64,000 bases of DNA from Amoebidium appalachense (GCA_963693365.1 CAVNZM010000011.1:7626001-7690000); one strand, 5' to 3'; shown: positions 9,317 to 18,849, numbered from the stretch's first letter. The notes: generated by a model not told the origin, from the letters alone. Numbers and translations are program-made.

Positions 9317-9820
9317 ATGGACTTGTCAAATGCGATTGCCTTAATCATTCTAATGCTTACTATCGGTGTGTTGGCATGGGCATACATCAAGTACGAACCC
9401 AAACCTGCCCCTGGCAAAAACGACAGTACCCCTAAGCCTGGCCCCGGCAAAAACGACAGTACCCCTGCAGTCGCACGGACACAGTGGTATGCTTTCGACC
9501 AAGTGGGGGACCACAGCACGGACAACACGTTTAACGACTGGCAAGACCCGGTGAACTATGGGTACACGTCGGCCAGTCAGTGCATTAACCGATGCCAATC
9601 TATGAGCGGATGCCAACAGGTGGGCTATTCGCCATGGCAGGATATGGACGGGAAGCGGCCAAAAGGCTATTGCTACATGAGAAAAGCCGTCAAGAAATGG
9701 CCGTTGGATGCGTGGTCAAACAAGTCCGGTGTGGCTGCATCGGAATCGCAGGTCACGTATGTGATGGCCGCACAAGTGCCGGAGAGCGAGAAGCAACATG
9801 GCAAGCTGGTTGAGTTCTAG
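9317..9820 (+). CDS. Membrane-anchored Cys-rich (PAN/apple-like) protein, 167 aa
   Basis: It starts at ATG 9317. Residues 5-24 are a transmembrane anchor (ALIILMLTIGVLAWAYI). A Pro/Lys linker follows with a direct duplication (KPAPGKNDSTP, KPGPGKNDSTP). The outer domain has SQCINRCQSMSGCQQVGYSP and a later CYM, a spacing like that of PAN/apple-type domains that bind sugars or proteins. The family call is tentative. It could be a virion surface protein. Confidence 0.6.
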   Translation: MDLSNAIALIILMLTIGVLAWAYIKYEPKPAPGKNDSTPKPGPGKNDSTPAVARTQWYAFDQVGDHSTDNTFNDWQDPVNYGYTSASQCINRCQSMSGCQQVGYSPWQDMDGKRPKGYCYMRKAVKKWPLDAWSNKSGVAASESQVTYVMAAQVPESEKQHGKLVEF

Positions 9821-9998
9821 CATGAATCAGATGAACAAATGTAAGAAAGGCTGGCATTTCCATTGCCCCCTGGTTTGGGTGCACGCTGCTACAAAGATAT
9901 TTGGCAACCTTGTTTTTCTTTGTCGTGTATATGGCCAATTTGATGGCTGTTTGATCTTGTGTCTAGAGCTGGCTTCTTTTTTATTGTGCCCCAATGTA

Positions 9999-11357
9999 AT
10001 GTCGCATGCGCGCTCCCGCATCCTTGACGACATGGCGTCCCACATCGATTTCTCGGCAGCCGTGGCGCGCCGGGCAGCGTTCCCGCACGGGCCAGCCCTG
10101 CCCTCGGCCCCCCGCAGCGTGTCGGTGCCGAGCGAGGCGCCCCCGCGTGTCGAGCCCCCGCAGCCGCCGCAGGGCCAGTGGCGCTACCACTTCGTGACGG
10201 GCGGGTCCGAGTGCCGGCCGCTGCAGGTGGAGTTTCCCGCCACCCAGTCCGTGCACGGCATCCGTGTTGAGGGCATCAAGGCGCACAGCGTGTACGACGT
10301 GTGCGAGGGCGCCAACAAGCTCACGCTGTCGCTGTCGTACCTGGACTCGCCCGACGGCCGGCCCCCAGGCATGTGGGTGAAGGCGTCCACCGACGTGTAC
10401 CTGCCTGTGGGCAACTACACCCTGGACACCCTGTGCGCCGAACTCGAGATGCGTCTGGACGCCGCCATCGCCGCATGCTTCAACCCCAGCTACAGCCCCG
10501 AGGAGGTGGCGGACATTTTGGAGATGTACCCGGACACGCTGCCCTACTACGCCAGCGTCACACACACGGAGCGGTTGCGCCGGGACGCCGAGCGCAACGG
10601 CGAGGCGTGGACCAGGCACCAGGACTTTGTGTGCAAGACGCGGTGGGCGCCACGCCGGCAGGGCCCGCGCGACGAGATCGCATTCGAGGCGCTGATGCTC
10701 GCGCAGCTGTACTACAGGGAGAACGCATGGGCGTGGCGTGAGCTGGCCAACGAGCGTGACACCCACGGGCGCATCCAGTGGCCGTTCCACAACACGCTGT
10801 ACAACCTCATGACGCCCTCGAAGCTCGCGCTGCCCGGGCGACTGGTCATCAGCATCCACCACCGCAAGAACATGGACCCGGACACCATGAAGCACTGGCT
10901 GCCGTATGCGTCGGTGCCGACGTTCTCGCTTGACGTGTGCCGGGGGCTCGGGAGCGTGCTGGGAATGGCGGCCGGCGCGCACGTCAGCCACAGCCTGACA
11001 GCGGGGCTGCCTCCGCTGGCCCGCTACTTCGACGGGCGAGACCATGCGGCCGTGGAGGAGGGCGACCAGCAGCTGCCGTGCCAGGGCGACAACATCCAGT
11101 GCGTGTTTGGGACGGATGCACCCCTGGGCCCGCGGGGGGCGCTCATGGTGCACGTCATGCAGGGCGAGACGAACCTGCAGGGGCGCATCATGGCGCCGGG
11201 CGTGCAGGGGGCGGCGGGCGGGGCGGTGGACGACATGCTGGCGAGCCCGCAGATCTTGGGGACGCTGGACCACGTCGACACGCTGCGGCTGGTGGTGGTG
11301 GACGAGACCGGGACAAGGGTGAGCGGGTGCTTCTCGGCGCTGGTCGCGGTTAAATAA
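9999..11357 (+). CDS. Penton/minor-capsid-like protein (candidate)
   Basis: An intact frame of about 452 residues from ATG 9999; ATG 10032 is an in-frame alternative. After a Pro-rich N-terminus come beta-rich segments. VYLPVGNYTLDTLCAELE recalls the strand-then-helix unit of polinton and adenovirus-like penton (minor capsid) proteins. The last 30 residues (LRLVVVDETGTRVSGCFSAL...) match the usual C-terminal ending of these proteins, a strand pair reading like RLvDe.G..v followed by a hydrophobic strand. This rests on motif memory alone. If correct it would form capsid vertices. No major capsid gene was recognised nearby. Confidence 0.45.
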   Translation: MSHARSRILDDMASHIDFSAAVARRAAFPHGPALPSAPRSVSVPSEAPPRVEPPQPPQGQWRYHFVTGGSECRPLQVEFPATQSVHGIRVEGIKAHSVYDVCEGANKLTLSLSYLDSPDGRPPGMWVKASTDVYLPVGNYTLDTLCAELEMRLDAAIAACFNPSYSPEEVADILEMYPDTLPYYASVTHTERLRRDAERNGEAWTRHQDFVCKTRWAPRRQGPRDEIAFEALMLAQLYYRENAWAWRELANERDTHGRIQWPFHNTLYNLMTPSKLALPGRLVISIHHRKNMDPDTMKHWLPYASVPTFSLDVCRGLGSVLGMAAGAHVSHSLTAGLPPLARYFDGRDHAAVEEGDQQLPCQGDNIQCVFGTDAPLGPRGALMVHVMQGETNLQGRIMAPGVQGAAGGAVDDMLASPQILGTLDHVDTLRLVVVDETGTRVSGCFSALVAVK

Positions 11358-11384
11358 AAGAGACTCCCAGATAATTCCTGACCT

Positions 11385-11900
11385 CTACCCGCCCATAGCC
11401 GCCCTGTCAGCGGGGCGTTCAACCTGTGGGAACCTAGGCACGAACGAGAAGGACTCGAATGTCGCGTACGCCGCACGGCGCGCCACAGCCATGCCGCAGT
11501 GACGCGCGCGCTCCTGGAACTGCTGGTAGCGGTCGGTGTACTGGGGATCGGACGACGTCTCCATGAGGAACACGCCAAACCTGTCCTCCTCCTCGTCACC
11601 GAAGAAGATGATGTTGACGACGACGGGGACCCCCTCGAGCCGCCCGACCATGAGCCAGTTGTAGTGCCCCCTCCCATGGATCATCCAGGGCTCCCGCGCC
11701 TGTGCGCTTTCGATCAAGAACAGAAACGACTCCTGCCCGGACAACACATCCTCGCACGGCAGTGTCAGCTGCAAGTAGAATGTGTTCGGCTGGCCCAGCC
11801 GTGGTATCATTTCGGCCAAATCCGAGCCGCCGTCGATAAACACCTCGTGGTCGTAATCCGCGTCCCATCCCCATGTGGCCTGTGAAGTCCCGGTTCCCAT
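11385..11900 (-). CDS. Hypothetical protein, 171 aa
   Basis: It starts at ATG 11900; the open frame extends further upstream but there overlaps the divergent resolvase gene, so that part is not counted. The protein is acidic with Trp and Phe (HGRGHYNWLMVGRLEG, NIIFFGDEEEDRFGVF), which suggests a compact beta-rich fold. No family is recognised. It converges with the penton-like gene, leaving 27 bp between the stops. Confidence 0.55.
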   Translation of the reverse strand: MGTGTSQATWGWDADYDHEVFIDGGSDLAEMIPRLGQPNTFYLQLTLPCEDVLSGQESFLFLIESAQAREPWMIHGRGHYNWLMVGRLEGVPVVVNIIFFGDEEEDRFGVFLMETSSDPQYTDRYQQFQERARHCGMAVARRAAYATFESFSFVPRFPQVERPADRAAMGG

Positions 11901-11943
11901 GCCTGTGCCAACAATATTCTTGTAAACGAGTTGGGCAGGGAAG

Positions 11944-11953
11944 CATAAAAGGG
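11944..11953 (+). promoter_or_regulatory. TATA-like element CATAAAAGGG
   Basis: It lies 25 nt before the ATG of the resolvase gene at 11979 and resembles the GGTATAAAAG promoters of this block, though spacing and first bases differ. Confidence 0.4.
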
Positions 11954-11978
11954 AATCCCCCAACCCCCCACCCTCACA

Positions 11979-12579
11979 ATGCGTGTGGCCGCCATCGACA
12001 TCGGCTTCCTGAACCTGGTGGTGTGCGTGCTCAGCACGACCGACGACCCCGCCACGCCCTTCATCATCCACACGTGGGACCGCTGGCTCGTGGGCAACCC
12101 GGACACCACGGCCACGGTGCTGGTGGAGCTGCTGCTGCGCCGGCTGCACGAGGACCGCGCGCTGTTCGCGGACGTCGACATGGTCGTCATCGAGCGCCAG
12201 ATGGTCACCAAGCTGAGCGTGCTGGCGCACGCGCTGCAGGCGTACTTCCTCACCCTCAGATTGACCAATGGCCACGGGCCCGGCGTGGTGCTGCAGCACG
12301 GCACGCGCAAGAACCAGTGCGGGGCGTGGCTCGCCCGCCACGGAATGGCTCCTGCGGAGACGGGCAAGGCGGCGTATGCGGTGTACAAGCGGCGTGCGGT
12401 GGTCGACACGCAGCAAGCGCTCAAGCTGCAGAGTGAGCAGGGGTGGCGGGACAAGTTTGGGCGGGAGGGCAAGAAGGACGACATGGCGGATGCGCTGCTG
12501 CACGGTCTGTGGTACCTGTTCTGTCGGAATCAGAAGGGGGGGGGTCACGCTGAAAGAAGGCAGACAGTGTTCAAAATAA
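11979..12579 (+). CDS. Poxvirus A22-like Holliday junction resolvase (RuvC fold)
   Basis: About 190 residues. Motif 1 is AIDIGFLNLVV (first catalytic Asp), motif 2 is MVVIERQ (catalytic Glu, about residue 71), and the last motif is KKDDMADALLHG (paired Asp). These are the acids of RuvC-type resolvases, which cut four-way DNA junctions and separate replication concatemers in nucleocytoplasmic viruses. In the literal frame the ORF runs on to 12824 into the convergent gene. A nine-G run (12536-12544) suggests a one-base slip; in the neighbouring frame the gene would end at 12579 beside AATAAA. Confidence 0.85.
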
Positions 12580-12598
12580 AGGTGGCAATCGCCCCTGC

Positions 12599-14116
12599 TC
12601 ATGCGAGCACACTTGCATTCGGAGTTGTCGCTGCTGCTTTCGCGATGTCTTCCACAAGCCGCTCTCCATCCCTGCGCCTCGGCAGTCCTGCGGCTTCAAG
12701 CTCGGCATCGGTCAACACGACCGTTTTCTTGGTTATTACCTCTCTTATTACCTGTGTGTACCGTGGGTCATCAAGATTCGGCTGCACCACATTTATCTCT
12801 CCTCCATGCATCTTAGCCCAGTAGAGTTCGGTCAGTTGCTTCCCGTACAGGGACAGCACGGCCCCGATTTTGTAGACTGCCCGGAATCCTCTGTCCACCT
12901 TCTCAAGCTTTGTCGTTATATGATTGCAGACCCGTTCCCCAATGGTGTTTCCATTGCCCGGTTGGGAACCCCAGTCGAAGCTTGACGTGCGCAGGAGTAT
13001 GTAGACCATCAACCAGGAGGCACATGCCGAGTCGTGTATTTCGTTTCTATCGACAAGTCCCTCATACAAAACCCTCCTAAAACTTGTCTGAAGGCTCTTA
13101 CATACAGATTCGTGTTGGTAGGTGCGCAGAACTTTCGAGCTTCCAGTGTAACCGGCCCCCTCAAGGAACATACAGAGGGCGTCAGCGATTAGCCCTGCCG
13201 GGGCAGACATGTTAAAGCACTCGACCACCTTGACTTGCGAATCGATAATGACAACAGAAGCATGCTCTGGGCTCGACACATGCATTATATAGTAGCGCTC
13301 ACGTTCTTGGCTTTTCAGCCATGAAGAGAGGTTCGACACGAATGCTTTCGGGCATCTGAAACCCCACTTTCCTGCTGACACCTTCCAAGTGGACATTTTA
13401 CCATTGTCCGTCACAACACTGAGTGCTGGTGTGGACTTGGGGACAGCATCACTATTATGCTCTATTTTGAGGGATGTGCCAGGGGAAAAACGAACAGATT
13501 TTGGCAGATAGGTTTGCAGCAGTACGAAGGTGTTGTCCCGAGACCTGGCGCCACACCCTGCCACAGCCGGTGAGGCTTCAACGGAGCCAACCCCAATCAG
13601 CTCGGTCAGTGACTTCTGAAGATCAACGAGACCGTTGTACCAGTCAAATAGAAGTGGCCACGTTTTTTGTATGTCCTCCATCATGTCCGAGGGCGTAGGT
13701 CTTCCAGGGACAATAGCCTGTTTGTACTTTTCGGCCACGTAGGGAGCACACTTCACCACAATCGACCCGAAACGGTGCTTCCGCTGGTCCACGAGAAACC
13801 GGCTTTTTGAATCATACCTTACAGCAAACTTGTATTCCGTACCAGCTGTTTGACGCATACAAATAAACAACAATCTGTAGCCACCCAGCCCTGCTTCAAA
13901 AACCAGAGATGTAACACAGGTCAGACAGACTGGTTCGACATCATTTTGAGTGCTCCACAAGTTGATGGAGAGACAGACGTCCCCCATAGCCCACTTGTAT
14001 GTCTGGGTGTTGCGGGGTTTCAGATGTGCGTCTTCCAACTTGAAATGTTGGGTATTGCGTTTGACAAACTTGAAGAAGCAGTAGGGCTTTACCGACAATG
14101 TCTGTGTTGAAGCCAT
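12599..14116 (-). CDS. Ulp1/adenain-like cysteine protease candidate, 505 aa
   Basis: Intact paralogue of the broken gene at 6269-7776. The N-terminal 200 residues match no family I know. In the C-terminal part, EHASVVIID (His285) is followed exactly 17 residues on by ECFN (Asn302), then SACASWL (Cys365), the order and spacing of the His, Asp/Asn and Cys triad in Ulp1/SENP and adenovirus-type proteases. The oxyanion Gln is not obvious; Glu stands at that position. Related viral enzymes mature capsid proteins, and polinton-like viruses carry one. Catalytic function is inferred. Confidence 0.6.
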   Translation of the reverse strand: MASTQTLSVKPYCFFKFVKRNTQHFKLEDAHLKPRNTQTYKWAMGDVCLSINLWSTQNDVEPVCLTCVTSLVFEAGLGGYRLLFICMRQTAGTEYKFAVRYDSKSRFLVDQRKHRFGSIVVKCAPYVAEKYKQAIVPGRPTPSDMMEDIQKTWPLLFDWYNGLVDLQKSLTELIGVGSVEASPAVAGCGARSRDNTFVLLQTYLPKSVRFSPGTSLKIEHNSDAVPKSTPALSVVTDNGKMSTWKVSAGKWGFRCPKAFVSNLSSWLKSQERERYYIMHVSSPEHASVVIIDSQVKVVECFNMSAPAGLIADALCMFLEGAGYTGSSKVLRTYQHESVCKSLQTSFRRVLYEGLVDRNEIHDSACASWLMVYILLRTSSFDWGSQPGNGNTIGERVCNHITTKLEKVDRGFRAVYKIGAVLSLYGKQLTELYWAKMHGGEINVVQPNLDDPRYTQVIREVITKKTVVLTDAELEAAGLPRRRDGERLVEDIAKAAATTPNASVLA

Positions 14117-14238
14117 CTACACAACAGCCGAATTTTTCGACATATGGGTGGTTCCCTGGGACAGTTTCGGATGGGTTCCCGCGCGGGGTGGGGGGGGGGG
14201 GATTGCGTCCATTCTGTGACCGATATATGCAAAAGAGT

Positions 14239-14650
14239 TTATATCCCTGCTGCACCGATGCCAGCAGGCTTGACGCAGCAGAAGTCCGGCGCGCACGGCA
14301 TCGACGTGGCCCTGCGCCGCTTGCACCGCAGCACCCCGCCGGTCTTGGGGTCCGGTCGGTAGAGGTTGCAGCCCACAAACTGGTTGCACGGCACGAGCGA
14401 CGGATTCTGCGGCACCACCGTGCGGCACAGCCACCCGCACCCCACCCCCGGCACCGGCACCTGCGAGCACACGGGCGCTGCGGTGGCCGTCTGCGCAACG
14501 AGCCGTGTGCATCTGGATGGTTGGGTGAGGGTGGGCGTCGGGGGTGGTTGGCGCCGGCGTCGGGGGGGCCGTCACGGTCACGTAGCTGGCGGCGGCGGCG
14601 GCGGCGGCTTGTGCAAGTAGGGCAACGAGCACGTACATTACCGTGTGCAT
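14239..14650 (-). pseudogene. Secreted Cys-rich protein gene, frameshifted
   Basis: It starts at ATG 14650 with a signal peptide (MYVLVALLAQAAAAAAASY) and a Pro/Thr linker. Near 14500-14520 the sensible frame changes: downstream, a different frame gives a Cys-rich domain (VGCGWLCRTVVPQ, VPCNQFVGCNLY, MPCAPDFCCV) ending at 14239. One inserted or lost base would join both parts into a secreted protein of about 135 residues. The stop codon TAA is part of GGATATAAAC, which may serve as promoter for the 14116 gene. Confidence 0.5.
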
Positions 14651-14749
14651 GGATAATAGTTGTGGGCGCAGGGGTGTTCTTGTTTGTTGGGGGGTGGGGG
14701 GCGGGAGGTCCCAGAGCTGGTTGTGTTCTATTTATTGGGGCCTGCACAT

Positions 14750-15503
14750 ATGAACTGGCCGGTGGAAAAGAGGGTGCTGTCCAACCCGGGGGACCTGCAA
14801 GCCTTTGTCGACGACCCAACGTGGTTTCATCCCCGCCCAGCCGGGCATTGCGGGTGGGGTCCAGACCCGAGCACTGGGTGTAGTCCGCATCGTCTACCCG
14901 CAGCCGCCCGAGCCCACGGACGAATTCGGCAACATTCGCAGGGGCAGAATGTCGGTGCTGACTGCCCCACTCAGGTTTGTGTGCAAGCACACGCACTTCA
15001 TCGATGCCTGGTATGACCCTCCACGCGTGATGGATGATGGCCGCGCGACGGGCTTCTGGGAGTTTGCAATTGATGCGGGGCATGACTGGGTCGATGACAG
15101 GCGGCTCATGGTCACGTACAGCGCTGCACTGAATGCCTTTCAGTGGATGATGGTCTTTGACCTGGATATCCAGCCGCCGGATTGGGCAGATATCATGCCC
15201 TCCTACACGGAGACCCCCACCTTGATCTTCGAGCGCCCGCTCCCCGGTGCCCCCACACTCGCACAAACAGCGGCCACTGGGCTCATCCGAAACCAGGCCG
15301 CCGTCGTGCCTGCCCCGCCCTACACGCGCGACCGCCTCTGGATCCACAGGAACTTATGGCGCGGGCTGGCGCACGTGCTGCCCGATGAGGCCATCGAGGC
15401 CGTGCTGGGCTTCGGCAACACGCTCTACGGGCTGCTCGGCACCACCCCCGGCGGCAGTGCGCACATGGGCACCACCGAGTGGCCCATCGACTACGGCGAC
15501 TGA
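14750..15503 (+). pseudogene. Hypothetical protein gene with early frameshift
   Basis: ATG 14750 opens MNWPVEKRVLSNPGDLQAFV, but this frame ends at 15016. From about 14830 the better frame is a different one, running to 15503 (GGVQTRALGVVRIVYPQ, DAWYDPPRVMDDG, MVFDLDIQPPDW), about 230 residues. A single-base change in 14785-14840 would join them; G- and C-runs are present there. The protein is Trp- and Pro-rich and unknown. If the later frame is used alone, a start such as the ATG at 14949 would be required. Confidence 0.45.
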
Positions 15504-15653
15504 GGCCCTGCGCAGGGGGCTGGTGGTGCCACCACCAGGGTGGGGGGGTGAGGGGGGGGGGGGGGGGGGGGGAGGGGTGACCTTTTTATGGTTCGCTGTT
15601 CTCACTTTATTGATGCTGGTTGGTGTGCCTCGGCCACTATACGCTACACAACG

Positions 15654-16555
15654 TGCTTCGCCAGGAAGCTCACAGGGTACAGCTTGACCGTGCGCACGTC
15701 CCCGTTGACCACCATCTGCGTCGTCTCGGGCTCGCACCCCCATCTCGTCACGCCAGGCCTTGCTGACCATGCGGCCGAGCGCAGAGACGGACTTGCACTT
15801 GATGCCACGGTCGACCACGAACTTCCCTACCGTGACATAGTCGGAGAGGGTGGTGCCTTCGATGGCTCGCAGACCCTGGTTGGGGAGCAGCATGTTGGAG
15901 ACCGAGTCGTTGACGAGCTGACGCATGCGCGGATCACGGTCGAGCCCCAGGCGCTCAAGCAGCGCCTCGTACTGGACGAGGTTGTCCATAGCCATCTTCT
16001 GGTTCTCCCTCTCGAGACGCGTGATCTCCGCCTCCTCCCGGCGCAGACGCAGCCTCCGCTCCTCCTCCAGCTCCTCGCGGCGGCGCTTGCGGTCAGGGGT
16101 CTCGTCCGTGCCGTTGCGGAAGAACTCGCGCTCCTCGGGGGTGCTGTTGTCAAAGCGGGCCTCGATCTCCTCGATGAGAAGCAAATCGCCAGAGAGGAGG
16201 CGCGCCATGTACTGGGCAGAAGTCTTACGGAAATCATGAGCGCGCTTGCCGGGGAGCAGGTAGATGATCTCGAGGAGGGTGCGGAAGGGAGCAACATCTG
16301 TCTCCAGACCCTTGCCGTTGATTTTCAGACCGTAAGCCGCGCTTACGGTTTCACTTACGGATGGATTAGAGCTGTCTCTGAGAGATTTCCATGCCATGCG
16401 GGCTGCTTCACGGTTTCCGAGCACAAGAGCGATGACATCCAAAACACTTGCATTCTTGGTTTTGTTGTCAATTCGCACAATGGTGCCCTTGAACTGGGGC
16501 AACTCCTTCCAAAGAAACGACATGTCCGCCTTTATTTGTTCTGCTCGCCAGCCAT
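15654..16555 (-). pseudogene. Second BRO-like coiled-coil paralogue, broken twice
   Basis: Close paralogue of the 2217-3149 gene. The original start at 16555 lies 38 nt after GGTATAAAAG and begins MAGEQNK, but two extra bases compared with the paralogue put a TAA right after Lys. Translation could restart at ATG 16523 (MSFLWKELPQFKG). A second break near 15744, in a G-run after WRDEMG, shifts the frame; in the other frame the expected tail (VKLYPVSFLAKHVV) follows and stops at 15654. The coiled-coil middle is well kept. This looks like recent decay. Confidence 0.72.
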
Positions 16556-16592
16556 GCTGTGTCAGACTGACCCCAGGTGGCCGTGTGTGCTC

Positions 16593-16602
16593 CTTTTATA
16601 CC
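16593..16602 (-). promoter_or_regulatory. GGTATAAAAG promoter
   Basis: It ends 38 nt before the original ATG at 16555, but 70 nt before the restart ATG at 16523, which supports 16555 as the ancestral start. Confidence 0.7.
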
Positions 16603-16666
16603 TGCGCGTGGCACCCTCAGTCGTGCTGAGGATAGGTTGGTGCTTACCCATTGAAATGTCTTGGGG

Positions 16667-17852
16667 CTACTGTGCTTGCTCCTGGCTGGCTTTCTTGAAC
16701 ACGCTGATGACGAGGTCCCTTGTCAAGTCGTCCTCCATGTGCTCCCTCGCCATCTCCAGCATGGAAGCAGCAAAAGTCACAAAGTCCACACGGAACAGCT
16801 CGCGCTCAACGTTCTTGTGTTTAAGCGCGGTGTGCAGACATTTCTCTGCAAGCGCCAGCTGCTCGGACGGCACGGGAAGCGCAAAGAGCAGGCGCTTGTT
16901 GGGCCCCACATGCCACGTACCGGCCTGCTTCATGCGGCCCTTCACGTCCTTCAGGCTCTGGCCGATCTTCAGACAGGGCGGGTCGCCATACTCGGACACA
17001 AACACGTAGATACCGGACTGCTGCTTGGTGCACACGTGGTTGGTGACCCGGCGCAGCTCATCACTGGCATCCTCGAATTCCGATGGAATGTGGTCCTGCT
17101 TGAGATTGTCTGTGGTCTGAAGTTCCAGAAGCCGACACTGCACCTCGAGTTTCAGGCGCTCCTCCCGGATCACACTTGCCCGCTTGTCACACAGAGCGCC
17201 TTCCTCGCGCATCATCATGATCTCCGTGTACTGAGCAGATTCGGCGATGCGCGCCTCCTTGTACAGACTCAGTGCAGTTTCCATCTCGGCCTGGTTGGTC
17301 ATGAACTGGGTGATGTCTCCGAGCTTCAGTCTCTTGGGCTCCCTCTCGGGGGTGCCGGCGGCATCCATTTCTGCCCGCACACTGTCACGCATGAAAGCGT
17401 TGGGTCCTGACGGGTTGGCCGCTGCCGTGGCACGGTTGCGCTCGATGTCCTCCACGAGAGTTTCGTCTCCACCTTCCAGGCGCGCTATGTCTCGGGCCCA
17501 CTTGTCGATGATCGCGGAACCATAGCGGGACCCAGATGCGATCTTGAAGGTCAACTTGACCAATGAAGTTGCAGGAACACCAAGGAGAGGCTTTTCCCCC
17601 AGTACCAAAGTGGCAATCACTCATTTTGAGTGAGTGTTTGAGTGATTGATCTTCAAAGATACGACGCAGATAGTTACCTGCTGCATTCCTGTCCAAACCA
17701 CGCACCAGCATTGTGTAGTCCACGAGACTCGCCATCTTCACACCATCAACCTCACACACTCGAATGACATGGTTGCCTATGCAAATTGTGTCGCCTTTTT
17801 TAGCGGCGACCTCGTTTCCGGTCAAGACAAGATTGGTGTGTTCGAGATCCAT
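16667..17852 (-). pseudogene. BRO-like protein with T5orf172/GIY-YIG-like domain, frameshifted
   Basis: It starts at ATG 17852 (MDLEHTN), 39 nt after GGTATAAAAG. The N-terminal domain (SLVDYTMLVRGLDRNAA, FGTGGKASP) is a diverged version of the local family. At 17575-17605 the frame must move: downstream, GVPATSLVKLTF continues the domain, followed by a long helical region (LYKEARIAESAQYTEIMM) and then SGIYVFVSEYG, CLKIGQS and LALAEKCLHTAL. That last part matches T5orf172/MUG113, a GIY-YIG-like nuclease domain often paired with BRO-N in viruses and phages. The frame ends at 16667. Confidence 0.65.
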
Positions 17853-18308
17853 GCTTTGCGAGACTGAGGTATTGTGGTGTGTGTTGGGTCCTTTTATACC
17901 TTCTGTTTGACTTCCAGGACTGGAATTTACTTTGTTGGACATCAGGCGCTTGATAAAATTGATACTGCTCATGCGAACATGGTGCGCGCGCTTGCCGGGA
18001 AGAAGTAAGATGATCTCGATGAGGGTGCGGACGGGGGCAACGGGGGTAAGTTTGCCAGTGCCATTGATCCGGACTTGGGGACACAGAGTCCCCATCTTTT
18101 CCTCAAGTTGTTTGTAGTCTTCGGACAACTGGATTCGCTGCCACGACTTCTTGGCCGCTTCGTTGCTCTCCAAGATCAGCTGCAGAACATCGAGGACACT
18201 TGCCATCTTGGTGTCTTGGTCGATGCGAACAGTAGCATCCTTGAACTGGGGGAACTCCCTCCACAGAAGCGACATGTCCACCTTTGAGTTGGTCTGTCCG
18301 GTAGCCAT
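17853..18308 (-). pseudogene. Truncated BRO-like N-domain reading into the next gene
   Basis: It starts at ATG 18308, 38 nt after GGTATAAAAG, and encodes the family domain (MSLLWREFPQFKD, KMASVLDVLQLIL, VRTLIEIILLLPGKRAHH). Similarity stops at FIKRLMSNKV, just before the conserved GD segment of the paralogues. The frame has no stop there: it reads through the next promoter (encoding EGIKGPN) into the 17852 gene in phase. It is either a truncated copy or the first half of a protein with two tandem N-domains. Confidence 0.55.
17891..17900 (-). promoter_or_regulatory. GGTATAAAAG promoter
   Basis: It ends 39 nt before ATG 17852 and lies inside the open frame that starts at 18308. Confidence 0.65.
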
Positions 18309-18345
18309 CCTGTGTCAGACTGACCCCAGTTGGCTGTGTGTGCGC

Positions 18346-18355
18346 CTTTTATACC
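18346..18355 (-). promoter_or_regulatory. GGTATAAAAG promoter
   Basis: It ends 38 nt before ATG 18308. The leader between them, with CAGTCTGACACAG just before the ATG, is nearly the same as at 16555 and similar at 3149 and 3869. Confidence 0.72.
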
Positions 18356-18479
18356 TGCGCGTGGCGCCCTCGGTCGTGCTGGGGGCAGGTTGGTGAGCAT
18401 GCTTGACTTGAAAGAACTTGAGGGATCGCCAAATCTCAAAAGCTTTTGATTTCTTCTTCGTACTGCGGCCCTGCGCGGG

Positions 18480-18710
18480 GGCGTGGGGGGCTGGGAGGGG
18501 CTGGGAGGGGCTGGGGGTGGCTGGGGGTGCCTCGTCTGCCTCGCATGCCACGCATGCCGCGCGCGCAGAACGGCTGTGTGCGCCGTGTGCGCGTGTGCCC
18601 GTGTGCCCGTGTGCCTCGCACGCCTCGCGCGCAGAACGTGTTCGTGCTTCCTCTATTGTTCCTCGTGTGCCCCCCACAGCCACCCCCAGCCACCCAGGGC
18701 CCGGTGGGGG
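18480..18710. repeat. GC-rich intergenic module with inverted ends
   Basis: No gene is seen. The left part repeats GGGGCTGGGAGG and GGCTGGGGGTGGCTGGG; the right part holds CCACAGCCACCCCCAGCC, so the ends can pair over about 150 nt. Between them GTGCCTCGC and GCGCGCAGAACG recur. Related modules lie at 19725-19860 and 20380-20500, always beside nuclease or methyltransferase genes. They may mark transcript ends or recombination sites. Confidence 0.6.
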
Positions 18711-18849
18711 GGGGGGATCTCCTCTTTGTTTGAGTGGTCGTGTCATTTTATGCATATTATGAAATGCATGGCGCAGACCCGCATACACAAAAGTTGTTCA
18801 AAAGTACTCGCGTGCGGATGGTCAGAGGGACTTTGCGCGCTTGTGCGCT

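Noticed and set aside
11901-12602. Upstream extension of the 11385-11900 frame
   Set aside because: It is the antisense shadow of the resolvase gene.
12580-12824. C-terminal extension of the resolvase
   Set aside because: It lies beyond the family's usual end, overlaps the convergent gene and follows a nine-G run; it is likely a frameshift tail.
17575-17620. Programmed -1 frameshift at GGGAAAA in the T5orf172 gene
   Set aside because: The heptamer is in the right phase, but the downstream frame needs a +1 shift; a -1 shift meets a stop within 14 codons.
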